From Muricoccus pecuniae (GTDB lineage Bacteria > Pseudomonadota > Alphaproteobacteria > Acetobacterales > Acetobacteraceae), in contig NZ_JACIJD010000011.1 of assembly GCF_014199205.1 (NCBI RefSeq), positions 115,173 through 179,172 on the forward strand: a DNA stretch of 64,000 nucleotides. The letters are read 5' to 3'. Positions 18,588 to 27,809 of this stretch are shown in pieces. Made by a program: the position numbers and the translations under genes. The notes beneath the pieces are model-generated. The model had not been told where the DNA came from, ran no database searches, and saw nothing but the letters and a program-made list of their open reading frames with translations. Within the stretch, counting starts at the first letter, position 1. Every line of letters begins with the position of its first letter.

Positions 18588-19351
18588 CCGCCGAATTCCT
18601 CTCCGCCCCCGCCCTCTCGGGGATGCCGCACGGCTTCTTCACCCGGCGCGGCGGCGTCTCCACCGGGCGCTTCGCCAGCCTCAACTGCTCCCTCTCCGGC
18701 CAGGACGACCCGGAGGCAGTGCAGGAGAACCGGGTGCTGGCCATGCAGGCGATGGAGGTGGAGCCCACCTCCCTCTCCGGCCTCTTCCAGGTCCACGGGG
18801 CCGAGGTGGTGGTGGCCGGGGCGCCCATCCCGCACGACCACCGCCCCAGAGCCGACGGCATCGTCACCGCCCGACCCGGCGTAACGCTGGGGATCATCAC
18901 CGCCGATTGCGGCCCCGTTCTCTTCGCCGATGCCCGCGCGGGGGTGGTGGGGGCCTGCCATGCCGGCTGGCGCGGGGCGCTGGGCGGGGTGCTAGAGGCC
19001 ACGATCGCGGCGATGGAGGGGCAGGGCGCCCGGCGCGCCGACATCACCGCCGTCCTCGGCCCCTGCATCCGCCAGCCGAGCTACGAGGTGGGCGCCGACC
19101 TGCGGGAGGAGCTGCTGGCGAGCGACCCGGAGGGCGGCCGCTTCCTCGCCCCCAGCCGGCGGGAGGGCCACTGGCAGTTCGACATGGCCGGCCTCATCCT
19201 CGCCCGCCTCCACGCCGCCGGGGTGGCCGCCGAGGCCCTGCCGAACGACACGCTGGCCGAGGAGGGCCTGTTCTTCTCCCACCGCCGCCGCACGCTGGAG
19301 GGCGGCGGGCCGATCGGCCACCAGCTCTCGGCCATCGCGCTCCCCGCGTGA
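18584..19351 (+). CDS. pgeF: PgeF/YfiH-family laccase-domain protein (peptidoglycan editing factor)
   Basis: A 255-residue multicopper-fold protein. FFTRRGGVSTGRFASLNCS, the metal-site TADCGPVLFAD and ACHAGWRGALGGV, LGPCIRQPSYEVG, and the C-terminal FFSHRR are typical. Members have been described as polyphenol oxidases, and more recently as enzymes removing misincorporated serine from peptidoglycan precursors or as purine nucleoside phosphorylases. It is translationally coupled to the methyltransferase by a four-base overlap, a pairing common in alphaproteobacteria. Confidence 0.92.
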   Translation: MTAEFLSAPALSGMPHGFFTRRGGVSTGRFASLNCSLSGQDDPEAVQENRVLAMQAMEVEPTSLSGLFQVHGAEVVVAGAPIPHDHRPRADGIVTARPGVTLGIITADCGPVLFADARAGVVGACHAGWRGALGGVLEATIAAMEGQGARRADITAVLGPCIRQPSYEVGADLREELLASDPEGGRFLAPSRREGHWQFDMAGLILARLHAAGVAAEALPNDTLAEEGLFFSHRRRTLEGGGPIGHQLSAIALPA

Positions 19352-19453
19352 ACGGCCGCCGCTTGGTGGGCTCCCTGGACAGACCCGCCGAGACAGCCCC
19401 GCCGTGAACAACCCTGGCGCCGCGGCCCCCGCCCGTGGATAAGGGCGGCGTCC

Positions 19454-19522
19454 ATGCCCTATCTCCCCCTTTTCCTGGCGCTGATGTCCCTCACCCTGCT
19501 CGTCTCCTGCTTCCTCGGTTGA
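19454..19522 (+). CDS. possible 22-residue membrane peptide
   Basis: A short frame, MPYLPLFLALMSLTLLVSCFLG, sits in the gap between pgeF and the lipoprotein gene and ends four bases before the latter's start. It is a single hydrophobic segment with a lipobox-like LVSC. There is no clear ribosome site. It could be a leader peptide or chance; low confidence. Confidence 0.25.
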   Translation: MPYLPLFLALMSLTLLVSCFLG

Positions 19523-19526
19523 GGTC

Positions 19527-20495
19527 ATGCGCCCCATGCTGAAGCCCCTCCGCCCGCTGGCCGGGATGCTCGCCTGCGCCCTTCTGGCTGTCCTGTCGGG
19601 ATGCGGGCCGCTGCCCCAGCCCTTCCGCGGCAATCCGGGCGCCGAGGCGCGGCGGCTCGCCGTGCCGCCGGCCTATCGCATCGCCGTGCCCCGGCCGAAC
19701 GCCGCCCTCCTCTCCGACGTGGCGTCCTCCGACTTCGCGGTGGCGGTGGCCGAGGCGCTGGAGGCGGCCGAGGTGCCCGCCGTCGCCGGGCCGCCCGCGC
19801 CGCTCGACTGGCGCCTCGACATCTCCGCCGAGCAGGACGGCCGGGCCGTGACCCCCGCCTATGCCCTGGTGGATGCCGACGGGGCGGTGCTGGGCCAGGC
19901 GCGCGGCGGCACCGTGCCGGTGGCCGAGTGGAGCCGGTCCGAGAGCGCCATGCTGCGCCGCGTGGCCTCCCGCGATGCCGGGACCGTGGCGGGGCTCCTG
20001 GCGCGGGGCGAGGCGGCCCGGCGGGCGGCCGAACCCGTGGCCTTCAACGGCGCGGGCGGCCCGCCGCGGGTGCGCTTCACCGGGGTGAAGGGCGCGCCGG
20101 GGGACGGCAACGCGGCCCTCGCGGCCCGCATGCGCGACTTCCTCGCGACCAAGGGCTTCGTGGTGCAGGAGGGCTCGGAGGGCGCGGCCTTCGCCCTGAC
20201 GGGGGAGGTGACCCTCGCCCCCGCGGCGGCCCGGCAGCAGCGGGTGGAGATCCAGTGGCGCGTCTCCCGGCGGGACGGGCACGATCTCGGCCTCGCCGCC
20301 CAGATCAACGAGGTGCCTGCGGGCTCGCTCAACGGGCTCTGGGGCGATGTCGCCTATGTCGTTGCCGAGGAGGCGGCGACGGCGGTGCGCGACATCATCG
20401 CCAATGCGGGCGGGCTGGGCGAGGCTGCCGCGCGGCGGCCGGAACCCTCTCCGACGCCCGCCCCTGCACCGCCAGCTGGATCAAACCTTCGCTAG
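19527..20495 (+). CDS. hypothetical lipoprotein
   Basis: A 322-residue exported lipoprotein: a basic N-terminus, a hydrophobic core and the lipobox LSGC near residue 26, suited to processing by the nearby Lgt. The mature part is a mixed alpha/beta protein ending in a Pro/Ala-rich tail (SPTPAPAPPAG). Two similar modules seem present (around residues 50-150 and 175-295), each with a predicted beta-rich WRLDIS- or IQWRVS-type stretch. Family not recognised. It lies between the lgt operon and prs. Confidence 0.7.
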   Translation: MRPMLKPLRPLAGMLACALLAVLSGCGPLPQPFRGNPGAEARRLAVPPAYRIAVPRPNAALLSDVASSDFAVAVAEALEAAEVPAVAGPPAPLDWRLDISAEQDGRAVTPAYALVDADGAVLGQARGGTVPVAEWSRSESAMLRRVASRDAGTVAGLLARGEAARRAAEPVAFNGAGGPPRVRFTGVKGAPGDGNAALAARMRDFLATKGFVVQEGSEGAAFALTGEVTLAPAAARQQRVEIQWRVSRRDGHDLGLAAQINEVPAGSLNGLWGDVAYVVAEEAATAVRDIIANAGGLGEAAARRPEPSPTPAPAPPAGSNLR

Positions 20496-20679
20496 AACAA
20501 CGGGGTGCGCGGGGAATCCCGCCCTCGTGGCACGGGGCCTGCCTGCCCCGTGATGCGGGGCCTGTGAGCATGGCTCCTGCCCGCCGCCCGGCATGGACTT
20601 GGGCGCGCGCGGTTGCTATCCCCCCGCCGCCTCACGCCGCGTCCGACTCGCCCGCGGCGCGCCCGGAGATCCCACGCGG

Positions 20680-21612
20680 ATGAAGATCCTCGCCTGCAAC
20701 AGCAACCGCCCCCTCGCCGAGGCGGTGGCCGCGGCACTCAACCTGCCGCTCACCCAGGCCTCCGTCCGGCGCTTCGCGGACCTCGAGATCTTCGTCGAGA
20801 TCCAGGAGAACATCCGCGGCGAGGACGTGTTCGTGATCCAGTCCACGAGCTATCCCGCCAACGACAACCTGATGGAAGTGCTGATCACGCTGGACGCGCT
20901 GCGTCGCGCCTCGGCCCGCCGCGTGACCGCAGTGATCCCCTATTTCGGCTATGCCCGGCAGGACCGTAAGTCCGGCCCGCGCACGCCGATCTCGGCCAAG
21001 CTCGTGGCGAACCTCATCACCCAGGCCGGCGCGGACCGCGTGCTGACGCTCGATCTCCATGCCGGGCAGATCCAGGGCTTCTTCGACATCCCCGTGGACA
21101 ACCTCTTCGCCGCCCCGCTTTTCGCGCGCGACATCGCGGAGCGCTTCAAGGGCCGCGACGTGATGGTCGTCTCCCCCGATGTCGGTGGCGTCGTGCGCGC
21201 GCGCGCCATCGCCACGCGGATCCACACCGACCTCGCCATCATCGACAAGCGCCGGCCGCGCGCGGGCGTGTCGGAGGTGATGAACGTCATCGGCGAGGTG
21301 GAAGGCCGCGACTGCATCCTGGTGGACGACATCGTCGATTCCGGCGGCACGCTGTGCAACGCGGCCGAGGCGCTGCTGAAGAACGGGGCGCGTTCCGTCA
21401 GCGTCTATGTCACCCACGGCGTGCTCTCGGGCGGGGCGGTCGCGCGCATCGGCGCGGCGCCGATCGAGCAGATGATCATCACCGACAGCATCCAGGCCAC
21501 CGAGGCCGTCCGCATCTCCCGCAATATCAAGCAGCTCACCATTGCGCCGCTGCTGGCCGAGGCGATGCGCCGCATCTCCGAGGAATCCTCGGTCTCGACG
21601 CTGTTCAACTGA
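20680..21612 (+). CDS. prs: ribose-phosphate pyrophosphokinase
   Basis: A 310-residue enzyme making PRPP from ribose 5-phosphate and ATP for purine, pyrimidine, histidine and tryptophan synthesis. Conserved parts: [50 protein letters not shown], the flexible-loop DKRRPR and the PRPP-binding loop [11 protein letters not shown]. The start at the ATG in GCGGATGAAGATC gives the family N-terminus. The gene ends at a long hairpin. Confidence 0.97.
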   Translation: MKILACNSNRPLAEAVAAALNLPLTQASVRRFADLEIFVEIQENIRGEDVFVIQSTSYPANDNLMEVLITLDALRRASARRVTAVIPYFGYARQDRKSGPRTPISAKLVANLITQAGADRVLTLDLHAGQIQGFFDIPVDNLFAAPLFARDIAERFKGRDVMVVSPDVGGVVRARAIATRIHTDLAIIDKRRPRAGVSEVMNVIGEVEGRDCILVDDIVDSGGTLCNAAEALLKNGARSVSVYVTHGVLSGGAVARIGAAPIEQMIITDSIQATEAVRISRNIKQLTIAPLLAEAMRRISEESSVSTLFN

Positions 21613-21619
21613 CGGGAAA

Positions 21620-21648
21620 GGGGCGGGGGAGATCGTCTCCCCCGCCCC
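21620..21648 (+). terminator. hairpin terminator after prs
   Basis: A perfect 13-bp stem, GGGGCGGGGGAGA with its complement, and a three-base TCG loop begin seven bases after the prs stop. The following sequence (CCTCGTCATC) has only scattered T. Confidence 0.7.
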
Positions 21649-21685
21649 CTCGTCATCCCCCGCGGAAGCCGCCTGCCGTTGATCG

Positions 21686-21874
21686 TCAGGCCTCGTGGGG
21701 CGTGCTGCGCGCCCAGTCGTGGCTGTGCACGAGGCCGTCGTCGTAGAAGTCCTCGGCGGGCTGCGCCTGAGCCTGGGCCTGCTGCACCTGCTGGCGCTTC
21801 ATGGGCGCGCGGGGAGGCTCGCGGGCCCAGTCATGGGAGTGGACCAGGCCGTCGTCGTAATTGTCGTGGCTCAT
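21686..21874 (-). CDS. small protein with a duplicated DDGLVHSHDWAR motif
   Basis: A 62-residue soluble protein of no family I recognise. It contains the 13-residue motif YDDGLVHSHDWAR twice, at residues 6-18 and 43-55, identical in both copies. The copies are joined by a Gln/Ala-rich linker (QQVQQAQAQAQPAE). The motif is rich in Asp and His, so metal binding is conceivable. AGGAAGAG lies a few bases before the ATG. Codons differ between the two copies (for example CAT/CAC and TCC/AGC in the coding sense), which suggests selection at protein level. It is convergent with prs. Confidence 0.7.
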   Translation of the reverse strand: MSHDNYDDGLVHSHDWAREPPRAPMKRQQVQQAQAQAQPAEDFYDDGLVHSHDWARSTPHEA

Positions 21875-22048
21875 GCTGCTCTTCCTCGTTCCCTGGGGTG
21901 GCCTGACTGGCACGGGATGCAGTCAAGGATTGCCCTGTTAACGCGGGGAAGCGAGCGGACTTTGCAGCGCCCCGTTGCAACGCGGTGGCGCCTCTTACAG
22001 GCCGGAGCGTAAACTCGAAAAGCTTGTAAACCGCCGCGCGGCGAGGGC

Positions 22049-22504
22049 TTACTTGCCCAGTCCCATCCGCGCCGCCGTGGCCAGCTTGTCCGCGCGCTCG
22101 TTCATCACGTCGCCCGCATGGCCGCGCACCCATTTCCACTCGACCTCGTGCGGCTTGGCGGCGGCGAGCAGCCGTTGCCACAGCTCGTAATTCGCCACGG
22201 GGTCCTTCGCCGCGTTGCGCCAGTTGTTCCGCACCCAGCCATGGACCCAGCGCGTCACGCCGTTCCGCACGTACTCGCTGTCCGTGTGCAGCACGACGCG
22301 GCAGGGTTTCTTCAGCGCCTCCAGCGCGCTCGCCGCCGCGGTCAGCTCCATGCGGTTGTTGGTGGTGGCGGGCTCGGCGCCCGTCAGCTCCTTCTCATGC
22401 GCGCCGAAGCGCAGGATGGCCGCCCAGCCGCCGGGGCCGGGATTCGGCTTGCAGCCGCCATCCGTCCAGATCTCGACCGTTGCCCCTCCCTCCTCAGACG
22501 CCAT
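22049..22504 (-). CDS. rnhA: ribonuclease HI
   Basis: A 151-residue endonuclease cutting RNA in RNA-DNA hybrids. All four catalytic acids are visible: the Asp in [15 protein letters not shown], the Glu in NNRMEL, the Asp in HTDSEYV and the Asp in NERADKLA, with the histidine of RGHAGD. Length is normal for the family. The ATG at 22504 overlaps the end of thrB by 11 bases; the thrB-rnhA pair is a familiar alphaproteobacterial arrangement. Confidence 0.96.
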   Translation of the reverse strand: MASEEGGATVEIWTDGGCKPNPGPGGWAAILRFGAHEKELTGAEPATTNNRMELTAAASALEALKKPCRVVLHTDSEYVRNGVTRWVHGWVRNNWRNAAKDPVANYELWQRLLAAAKPHEVEWKWVRGHAGDVMNERADKLATAARMGLGK

Positions 22505-23468
22505 AGGCGGAGACCCCCGTGGCACCGGCGTGGAAGCGCAGCCTGCGCAGGTATTCGAGCGGGTCCTTGCGGGTCACGAGGGCTCCGGGAGGGGTGTTGG
22601 TCCAGTCGTAGAGGCGCGTCAGCAGGAAGCGCATGGCGGCGCCGCGGCAGAGCACGGGCAGCGCCTCCATCTCCGCCGGCGAGAGCGGGCGCGCGGCGTT
22701 GTAGCCGGCCAGCAGGGCGCGCGCCTTCGTCACGTTGAAGGAGAGGTCCTGCTCGAAGCACCAGGCGTTGAGGCAGATGGCGATGTCGAGGGCGAGGATG
22801 TCGGTGCAGGCGAAGTAGAAGTCGATGAGGCCGGAGACGCGCGGCTTCCTGTCCACGCCCTCCAGGAAGAAGACGTTGTCGGGGAAGAGGTCCGCATGGA
22901 TCTGCCCGCGCGGCAGGTCCCGCGGCCAGTCGCGCAGGATGGCGCCGAGATGCCCCTCCAGCTCGGCGATCAGCCCGGGCTGCACCGTGTCCCCGTTCGG
23001 GCGGCAGCGCTCCAGCAGCGGCGCCCAGCCCGCGGGGCCGAGGGCGTTGGGCCGCTCGGCCGCGAAGCCCTCCCCCGCCGCGTGCAGGGCGGCCAGCGCG
23101 GCGCCGAGCGGCCCGCAATGGGCGACCGAGGGGCGGCGCGGCCAGACGCCGGGCAGGAAGGTGCAGATGGCGGCCGGGCGCCCGGCCAGCTCGCGCAGCG
23201 CCTCTCCGTCGCGCCCCGCCACCGGCTCGGGGCAGGCGAGGCCACGCGCGGCGAGGTGGCGCATGAGGCCGAGGAACCAGGGCAGCTCCGCCGGGTCCAC
23301 GCGCCGCTCGTAGAGGGTGAGGATGAAGTCCCCGCCCGTGGTCTTCAGCGCGTAGTTGCTGTTCTCCACCCCCTCGGCGATGCCGCGAAAGGCGGTCAGC
23401 TCCCCCAGGTCATAGCCGGACAGGAAGGCGCGCAGCGCCTCATCGGACACCTCGGTGTAAACGGCCAT
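22494..23468 (-). CDS. thrB: homoserine kinase (ThrB, aminoglycoside-phosphotransferase fold)
   Basis: A 324-residue kinase phosphorylating homoserine in threonine synthesis. It is the APH-fold type: [13 protein letters not shown] and LTLYERR in the N-lobe, then the catalytic [11 protein letters not shown] and the magnesium-binding IDFYFACTD. The ATG at 23468 follows AGGGGG. Overlapped by rnhA downstream. ispH lies further upstream on the same strand, separated by GC-rich repeats. Confidence 0.94.
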   Translation of the reverse strand: MAVYTEVSDEALRAFLSGYDLGELTAFRGIAEGVENSNYALKTTGGDFILTLYERRVDPAELPWFLGLMRHLAARGLACPEPVAGRDGEALRELAGRPAAICTFLPGVWPRRPSVAHCGPLGAALAALHAAGEGFAAERPNALGPAGWAPLLERCRPNGDTVQPGLIAELEGHLGAILRDWPRDLPRGQIHADLFPDNVFFLEGVDRKPRVSGLIDFYFACTDILALDIAICLNAWCFEQDLSFNVTKARALLAGYNAARPLSPAEMEALPVLCRGAAMRFLLTRLYDWTNTPPGALVTRKDPLEYLRRLRFHAGATGVSAYGV

Positions 23469-23533
23469 GGAACCCCCTGGGCCCGGGTCCATGCCCCAGC
23501 CTCGCCGGGACGGCAAGCCACCCGCCGGCCGGC

Positions 23534-23603
23534 GGGGCCGCTGCCCCGCAAGGGAATGGGGCCGCTGCCCCGCAGGGGGACGTGGCCGCCGACCCGCAGC
23601 GGG
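23534..23603. repeat. 24-bp tandem repeat between ispH and thrB
   Basis: Two near-identical copies of a unit beginning GGGGCCGCTGCCCCGCA (at 23534 and 23558) and a more diverged third copy (from 23583) fill most of the ispH-thrB gap. Each unit contains GGGGC and GCCCC arms and could fold into a small hairpin. No coding role seen. Confidence 0.7.
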
Positions 23604-23611
23604 CGGGGAGG

Positions 23612-24631
23612 CTAGCCCGCGACGGGGGCGGGGGGCGCGCCGGCCGGGGTGCGGAGGGCGCGGGGCAGGTTGAAGACGATCCGCTCCTCCGCCACCGTCA
23701 CGTCCTCGGTCACGACATCGAAGCGCTCGCGCAGGCGGGCGATCACCTCCTCCACCAGCACCTCGGGCGCGCTGGCGCCGGCGGTGATGCCGATGGTGGA
23801 GAGGCCGTCGGCCAGCGAGGGGTCGAAGTCCCGGCCGCGGGGGACGAGCACGGCGCGCGGGCAGCCGGCCTTTTCCGCCACCTCGCGCAGGCGCACGGAG
23901 TTGGAGGAGTTGGCGGCGCCCACCACCACGATCAGCTCGCAGCGCTCCGCGATCGCCTTCACCGCCGCCTGGCGGTTGGTGGTGGCGTAGCAGATGTCCT
24001 CCTTCACCGGGGCGGAGAGGCCGGGGAAGCGGGCGCGCAGCACGTCCAGCACCTCGGCCGTGTCGTCCACGGAAAGGGTGGTCTGGGTGGCGTAGGCGAG
24101 CGGGCCCTCGGGCGGCTGGACGGTGGCGGCCTGCGCGGCATCCTCCACCAGCGTCACCGCCCCCGGGGGAAGCTGGCCCATGGTGCCCACCACCTCCGGG
24201 TGCCCGGCATGGCCGATCAGCAGGATGTGGCTGCCATTGGCGTGGTGCCGCTCGGCCTCGCGATGGACCTTGCTGACCAGGGGGCAGGTAGCGTCGAGAT
24301 AGAGCATCTGCCGGGCATCGGCCGCGGCGGGCACGGCTTTCGGCACGCCATGGGCGGAGAAGATCACGGGCTGGCCGTCATCGGGGATCTCGTCCAGCTC
24401 CTCGACGAAGACGGCGCCCTTGGCCTGCAGCCCCTCCACCACGAAGCGGTTGTGGACGATCTCGTGCCGGACGTAGACGGGCGCGCCGAAGCGGTCGATC
24501 GCCTGCTCGACGATCTTGATGGCGCGGTCCACCCCCGCGCAGAAGCCGCGCGGGCCGGCCAGCAGCACCTTGAGCGCGGGCTTCGCCGTGGTGAGCAGGG
24601 ATCCGAGGGGCGCGTTTGCGATCTGGTCCAT
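23612..24631 (-). CDS. ispH: 4-hydroxy-3-methylbut-2-enyl diphosphate reductase
   Basis: A 339-residue iron-sulfur enzyme for the last step of the MEP isoprenoid pathway. The three cluster-binding cysteines are in [24 protein letters not shown] and [19 protein letters not shown], the [11 protein letters not shown] block and [10 protein letters not shown] also match. The N-terminal ~15 residues ([11 protein letters not shown]) extend slightly beyond the usual start. Divergent from the small lipoprotein gene at 24796. Confidence 0.97.
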   Translation of the reverse strand: MDQIANAPLGSLLTTAKPALKVLLAGPRGFCAGVDRAIKIVEQAIDRFGAPVYVRHEIVHNRFVVEGLQAKGAVFVEELDEIPDDGQPVIFSAHGVPKAVPAAADARQMLYLDATCPLVSKVHREAERHHANGSHILLIGHAGHPEVVGTMGQLPPGAVTLVEDAAQAATVQPPEGPLAYATQTTLSVDDTAEVLDVLRARFPGLSAPVKEDICYATTNRQAAVKAIAERCELIVVVGAANSSNSVRLREVAEKAGCPRAVLVPRGRDFDPSLADGLSTIGITAGASAPEVLVEEVIARLRERFDVVTEDVTVAEERIVFNLPRALRTPAGAPPAPVAG

Positions 24632-24795
24632 GGCGTGCGACTTGGTCCTTCGGCGCCGGCGGGAACAGCCCCCGGCCGGACCCTGGGCGCGCTTTCTACC
24701 CGTCCCCGGCCCCGGCGCCCAGGGCCGTCTTGGCCCATCCCCGCGCGGCGCCCCTTCGGGCGCCCGCCGAGTCGTCCCCGAGGAGTGCCCGCCGC

Positions 24796-25350
24796 GTGAT
24801 CCGTCCCCCCGTCCTCGCCGCCCTCCTGGCCCTCTCGGCCCTGCCCGTGCTGGCCGGATGCGGCGGGCGGGGCAGCGCGCTGAGCGGGCGTCCCCAGGCG
24901 CCCTGCCCCCGGGTGGCCCTGCTGGCCGAGGCCGTGGACCTCACGCGCTATCGCCCCGGCGCCGCGCCGGATGTCGGCACGATGGAGGTGGACGCCCGCC
25001 TCACCGGCTTCCAGGCCCGCTGCGACTACGCCCCCCGCGATGCCGGGCTGGACGTGACACTGGCGGTGGAGGTCGCCGCCGAGCGCGGCCCCGCCGCGAC
25101 CGGCCGGGTGGTGGAGCTGCCCTACCTCATCGCCGTGACGGAGGGGGGAGAGGACCGGGTGCTCAACCGCGGCACCGACACGCTGCGCGTGACCTTCGCG
25201 GGCAATGAGCGCCGGACGGCGGTGCAGGGGGAGGAGATGATGGTCCGCATCCCCGGGGACCCTCGCCGCGCGGCGGAGAAGGCCGTGCTGATCGGCTTCC
25301 AGCTCACCCCGGAGCAGCTGGCGCAGAACCGGCGGCGCGGCGTTCGCTAG
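24796..25350 (+). CDS. hypothetical lipoprotein
   Basis: A 184-residue exported protein. Starting at the GTG at 24796, a hydrophobic leader ([17 protein letters not shown]) ends in a good lipobox. The mature part has two cysteines (APCPRV and QARCDY), a predicted beta-rich domain with a DVTLAVEV strand, and a charged C-terminus. The frame is open upstream to 24616, but a start there would bury the leader. No family recognised. It is convergent with topB. Confidence 0.72.
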   Translation: MIRPPVLAALLALSALPVLAGCGGRGSALSGRPQAPCPRVALLAEAVDLTRYRPGAAPDVGTMEVDARLTGFQARCDYAPRDAGLDVTLAVEVAAERGPAATGRVVELPYLIAVTEGGEDRVLNRGTDTLRVTFAGNERRTAVQGEEMMVRIPGDPRRAAEKAVLIGFQLTPEQLAQNRRRGVR

Positions 25351-25418
25351 GCCAAGGCCTCTCCAGGGCGGGGATGCCGCGTCCGGGGTACCCGGAGCAG
25401 CCTCCGCCCCCGCGCCGG

Positions 25419-27740
25419 TCAGAGCCAGCCACGCTCGCGGAACCGTCCGAGCTCGACGCCGGGCGGCGCGTACCAGCCGCCCTCGCGGTAGCGGGCGCCC
25501 AGTTGAAGCGCGGCCTCCTTGTTGCCGAAGGGGATCCTTAGCGGCGTGTCGCCTCCGGGCAGGTCCGGCGGCGGGCCCGGCGGGGCGGTTTCCTTCGCCT
25601 GCCCGGCGCGGGCCGCCTTGCCGGGGGGACGGCTGCCCCGGGCCGCGCCCTTCCGCCGTGAGGGGGCACGCGCCCGGGCAGGCAGCGCGCCGGCCCGTGC
25701 CGGCTCGGCTTCCCCCGGGGTCTCCGCCCCATCGGCGCCGGCGGCCCCTTTCTTGGCAGCGTGCTGGTCGAGAAAGGCCCGGCAGGCGGCGCCGGAGGTG
25801 GTGTAGCCGCGCGGCGGCTTGAGGCCCTTCTGCCGGGCGAGACCCTCCACGTAGCGCTTCATCGCGGGGGTGGGCGGCCGGTCGGCGCCGGACCTCCCGG
25901 CCGCCTCGCCGAGCAGGACGGGGCCGGCGGAGGCCGCCCCCTCCTGCAGCCGCCCGATGATCCGGCTCGCCTGGGCGCAGACGGCGTCGATCGCGCCCAT
26001 CATCTCCTGCTGCCCGACCAGCACCTCGTCCAGCAGGCGCTCCATCTGCGCCGTCACGCCGGGATCGACCAGGGCGGGGTCCGCTTTCTCTAGCACCGCG
26101 TGGAGGGAGAGGCCCCGCTCGGTCGGCACGATGTTCTTGCCCTCGATGGCCAGGAACTCCTGCGCCTTCAACCCGCGGATGATCTCGGCCCGGGTGGCGG
26201 GCGTGCCGATGCCCTTGGCCTCCTTCAGCCGCTCCCGCAGCGCCTCGTCCTCCACGAAGCGCCAGGCGTTCTGCATCGCCTCGATCAGCGTGCCCTCGTT
26301 GTAGCGCGGCGGGGGGCGGGTCTCCTTGGCTTCCACCGCCGCGTCGTGCAGCCGGGCCGGCTCGCCGTCCCGCAGCGCGGGGAGGAGCTGGGCATCCTCG
26401 CCCTTCTCGTCCGCCGGCTGCCAGTTCGGGAAGGCCGCGCGCCAGCCAAGCTCGATCGGCTGCCGGCCGGTGGCGCGGAAGAGGTGGCTGTGCACGTCCA
26501 TCGTGACCGTCGTCTGCCGGTAACGGAAATCCGGCATCATGGCCGCGAGGTAGGAGCGGGCAATGACATCGAAGAGCTTGCGCTCGTCCGCCGAGAGGCG
26601 CGGCCAGACCTCGCGCAGCGTCTCCACCGTGTTCACGTTGGGAATGACGGCGTGGTGGCTGGCCCCGGCCAGGCCCTTGTCGTGGAAGGGGCCGCCGGCG
26701 CCGCGCCGGATCACGGGTGGGTCGGGCACCGGCACCTCGGCGAAGGCGCGGCCGACGCGCAGCCCCGCCACGATCCGGGGCACGTCGGGGATCAGGTTCT
26801 CCGGGAGGTAGCGGGTCTCGGCGCGGGGATAGGTGATGACCTTCTTGCCCTCGCCGTCATACAGCTGCTGCGCCACCTCCAGCGTGCGCGCCGCGGACCA
26901 GCCGAAGCGGGAGCCGCAGAGCTTCTGGAGGGAGGGAAGGTCGTGCAGGCGGGGCGGGGACTGGCGCTTGTCCTCGACCTTCACGGAGAGGGGGCCCTCG
27001 AAGCCCTCGGCCAGGGCCGCGACCGCCTCGGCGTCCTCGCGCTTGAGGATGCGCTCCTTCGGCGCGTGGCGCATCCGCAGCGGGCCGGCCCCTGCCTCTG
27101 CGGTGGCCACCACCTCGAAATAGGCCTGGGGGACGAAGTCGCGGATCTCCAGCTCGCGCCGGCAGACAATGGCCAGCGTCGGCGTCTTCACCCGCCCCAC
27201 GCCGATCACCGTCCGCGCCCCGCGCGCGAGGGTGACGGTGGCGGTGCGGGTGAGAGAGAGGTTGTAGATCTGGTCCGCCTGCCGCCGGGCCACGGCGGCG
27301 GCGTAGAGGCGGGCGTAGTCGGCATTGGGCCGCGCGCGGGCGAAGGCCTCGCGGATGGTCTGGGGGTCCTGGGCGGTGAAGATCACCCGCATGACCCGGC
27401 CGCGATACTTCAGGTGCTCCAGGATCTCCTGGCCGATGAGCTGCCCCTCGCGGTCGCAGTCGGTGGCGAGCCAGACGCAGCCCGCCCCCCGCAGCGCGGC
27501 CTTGATGGCCTGGAGCTTGGACGCCTTGTTGCCGCCCGAGGCGGGCTTGGTGCCGTAGAGCCCCTCCGGCCTGAGCAGGACCGGCGCCCAGCGCTTCCAG
27601 GCCGGGTCCGCCTCCTCCGGTTCCACGAGGTCGTAGAGGTGCCCCTCGGCCGGGAGGATCGCGCCGTAGCGGCCGCCCACGGCCGCGCGCACGTCCTTCG
27701 CCTGGCTGGTCTTCTCGGTGATGACGATCTGGTCGGCCAT
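25419..27740 (-). CDS. topB: DNA topoisomerase III with C-terminal DUF5710 domain
   Basis: A 773-residue type IA topoisomerase. The N-terminal Toprim domain carries VITEKTSQAKDV and the acidic motif ATDCDREGQLIG. The catalytic tyrosine is in ITYPRAETRYLP near residue 315; TNVNTVE-type and GIGTPATRAEII motifs follow. Around residues 640-735 comes a basic, Ala/Pro-rich linker. The last ~45 residues (IPFGNKEAALQLGARYREGGWYAPPG) match DUF5710, found in plasmid primases and DNA-processing proteins, in place of zinc fingers. Likely role: decatenation or resolution of recombination intermediates. Confidence 0.92.
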   Translation of the reverse strand: MADQIVITEKTSQAKDVRAAVGGRYGAILPAEGHLYDLVEPEEADPAWKRWAPVLLRPEGLYGTKPASGGNKASKLQAIKAALRGAGCVWLATDCDREGQLIGQEILEHLKYRGRVMRVIFTAQDPQTIREAFARARPNADYARLYAAAVARRQADQIYNLSLTRTATVTLARGARTVIGVGRVKTPTLAIVCRRELEIRDFVPQAYFEVVATAEAGAGPLRMRHAPKERILKREDAEAVAALAEGFEGPLSVKVEDKRQSPPRLHDLPSLQKLCGSRFGWSAARTLEVAQQLYDGEGKKVITYPRAETRYLPENLIPDVPRIVAGLRVGRAFAEVPVPDPPVIRRGAGGPFHDKGLAGASHHAVIPNVNTVETLREVWPRLSADERKLFDVIARSYLAAMMPDFRYRQTTVTMDVHSHLFRATGRQPIELGWRAAFPNWQPADEKGEDAQLLPALRDGEPARLHDAAVEAKETRPPPRYNEGTLIEAMQNAWRFVEDEALRERLKEAKGIGTPATRAEIIRGLKAQEFLAIEGKNIVPTERGLSLHAVLEKADPALVDPGVTAQMERLLDEVLVGQQEMMGAIDAVCAQASRIIGRLQEGAASAGPVLLGEAAGRSGADRPPTPAMKRYVEGLARQKGLKPPRGYTTSGAACRAFLDQHAAKKGAAGADGAETPGEAEPARAGALPARARAPSRRKGAARGSRPPGKAARAGQAKETAPPGPPPDLPGGDTPLRIPFGNKEAALQLGARYREGGWYAPPGVELGRFRERGWL

Positions 27741-27809
27741 GGGAACCCTTGGTCGTTCTCTAAAGGTTCCCGGGGTGGGTTGCCAGTCCCGCCTCCCGCG
27801 CGCGGCCGC

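Noticed and set aside
23534..23603. Short regularly spaced repeats resembling a mini CRISPR array
   Set aside because: Units are contiguous, GC-only and degenerate, without unique spacers, and there are no cas genes.
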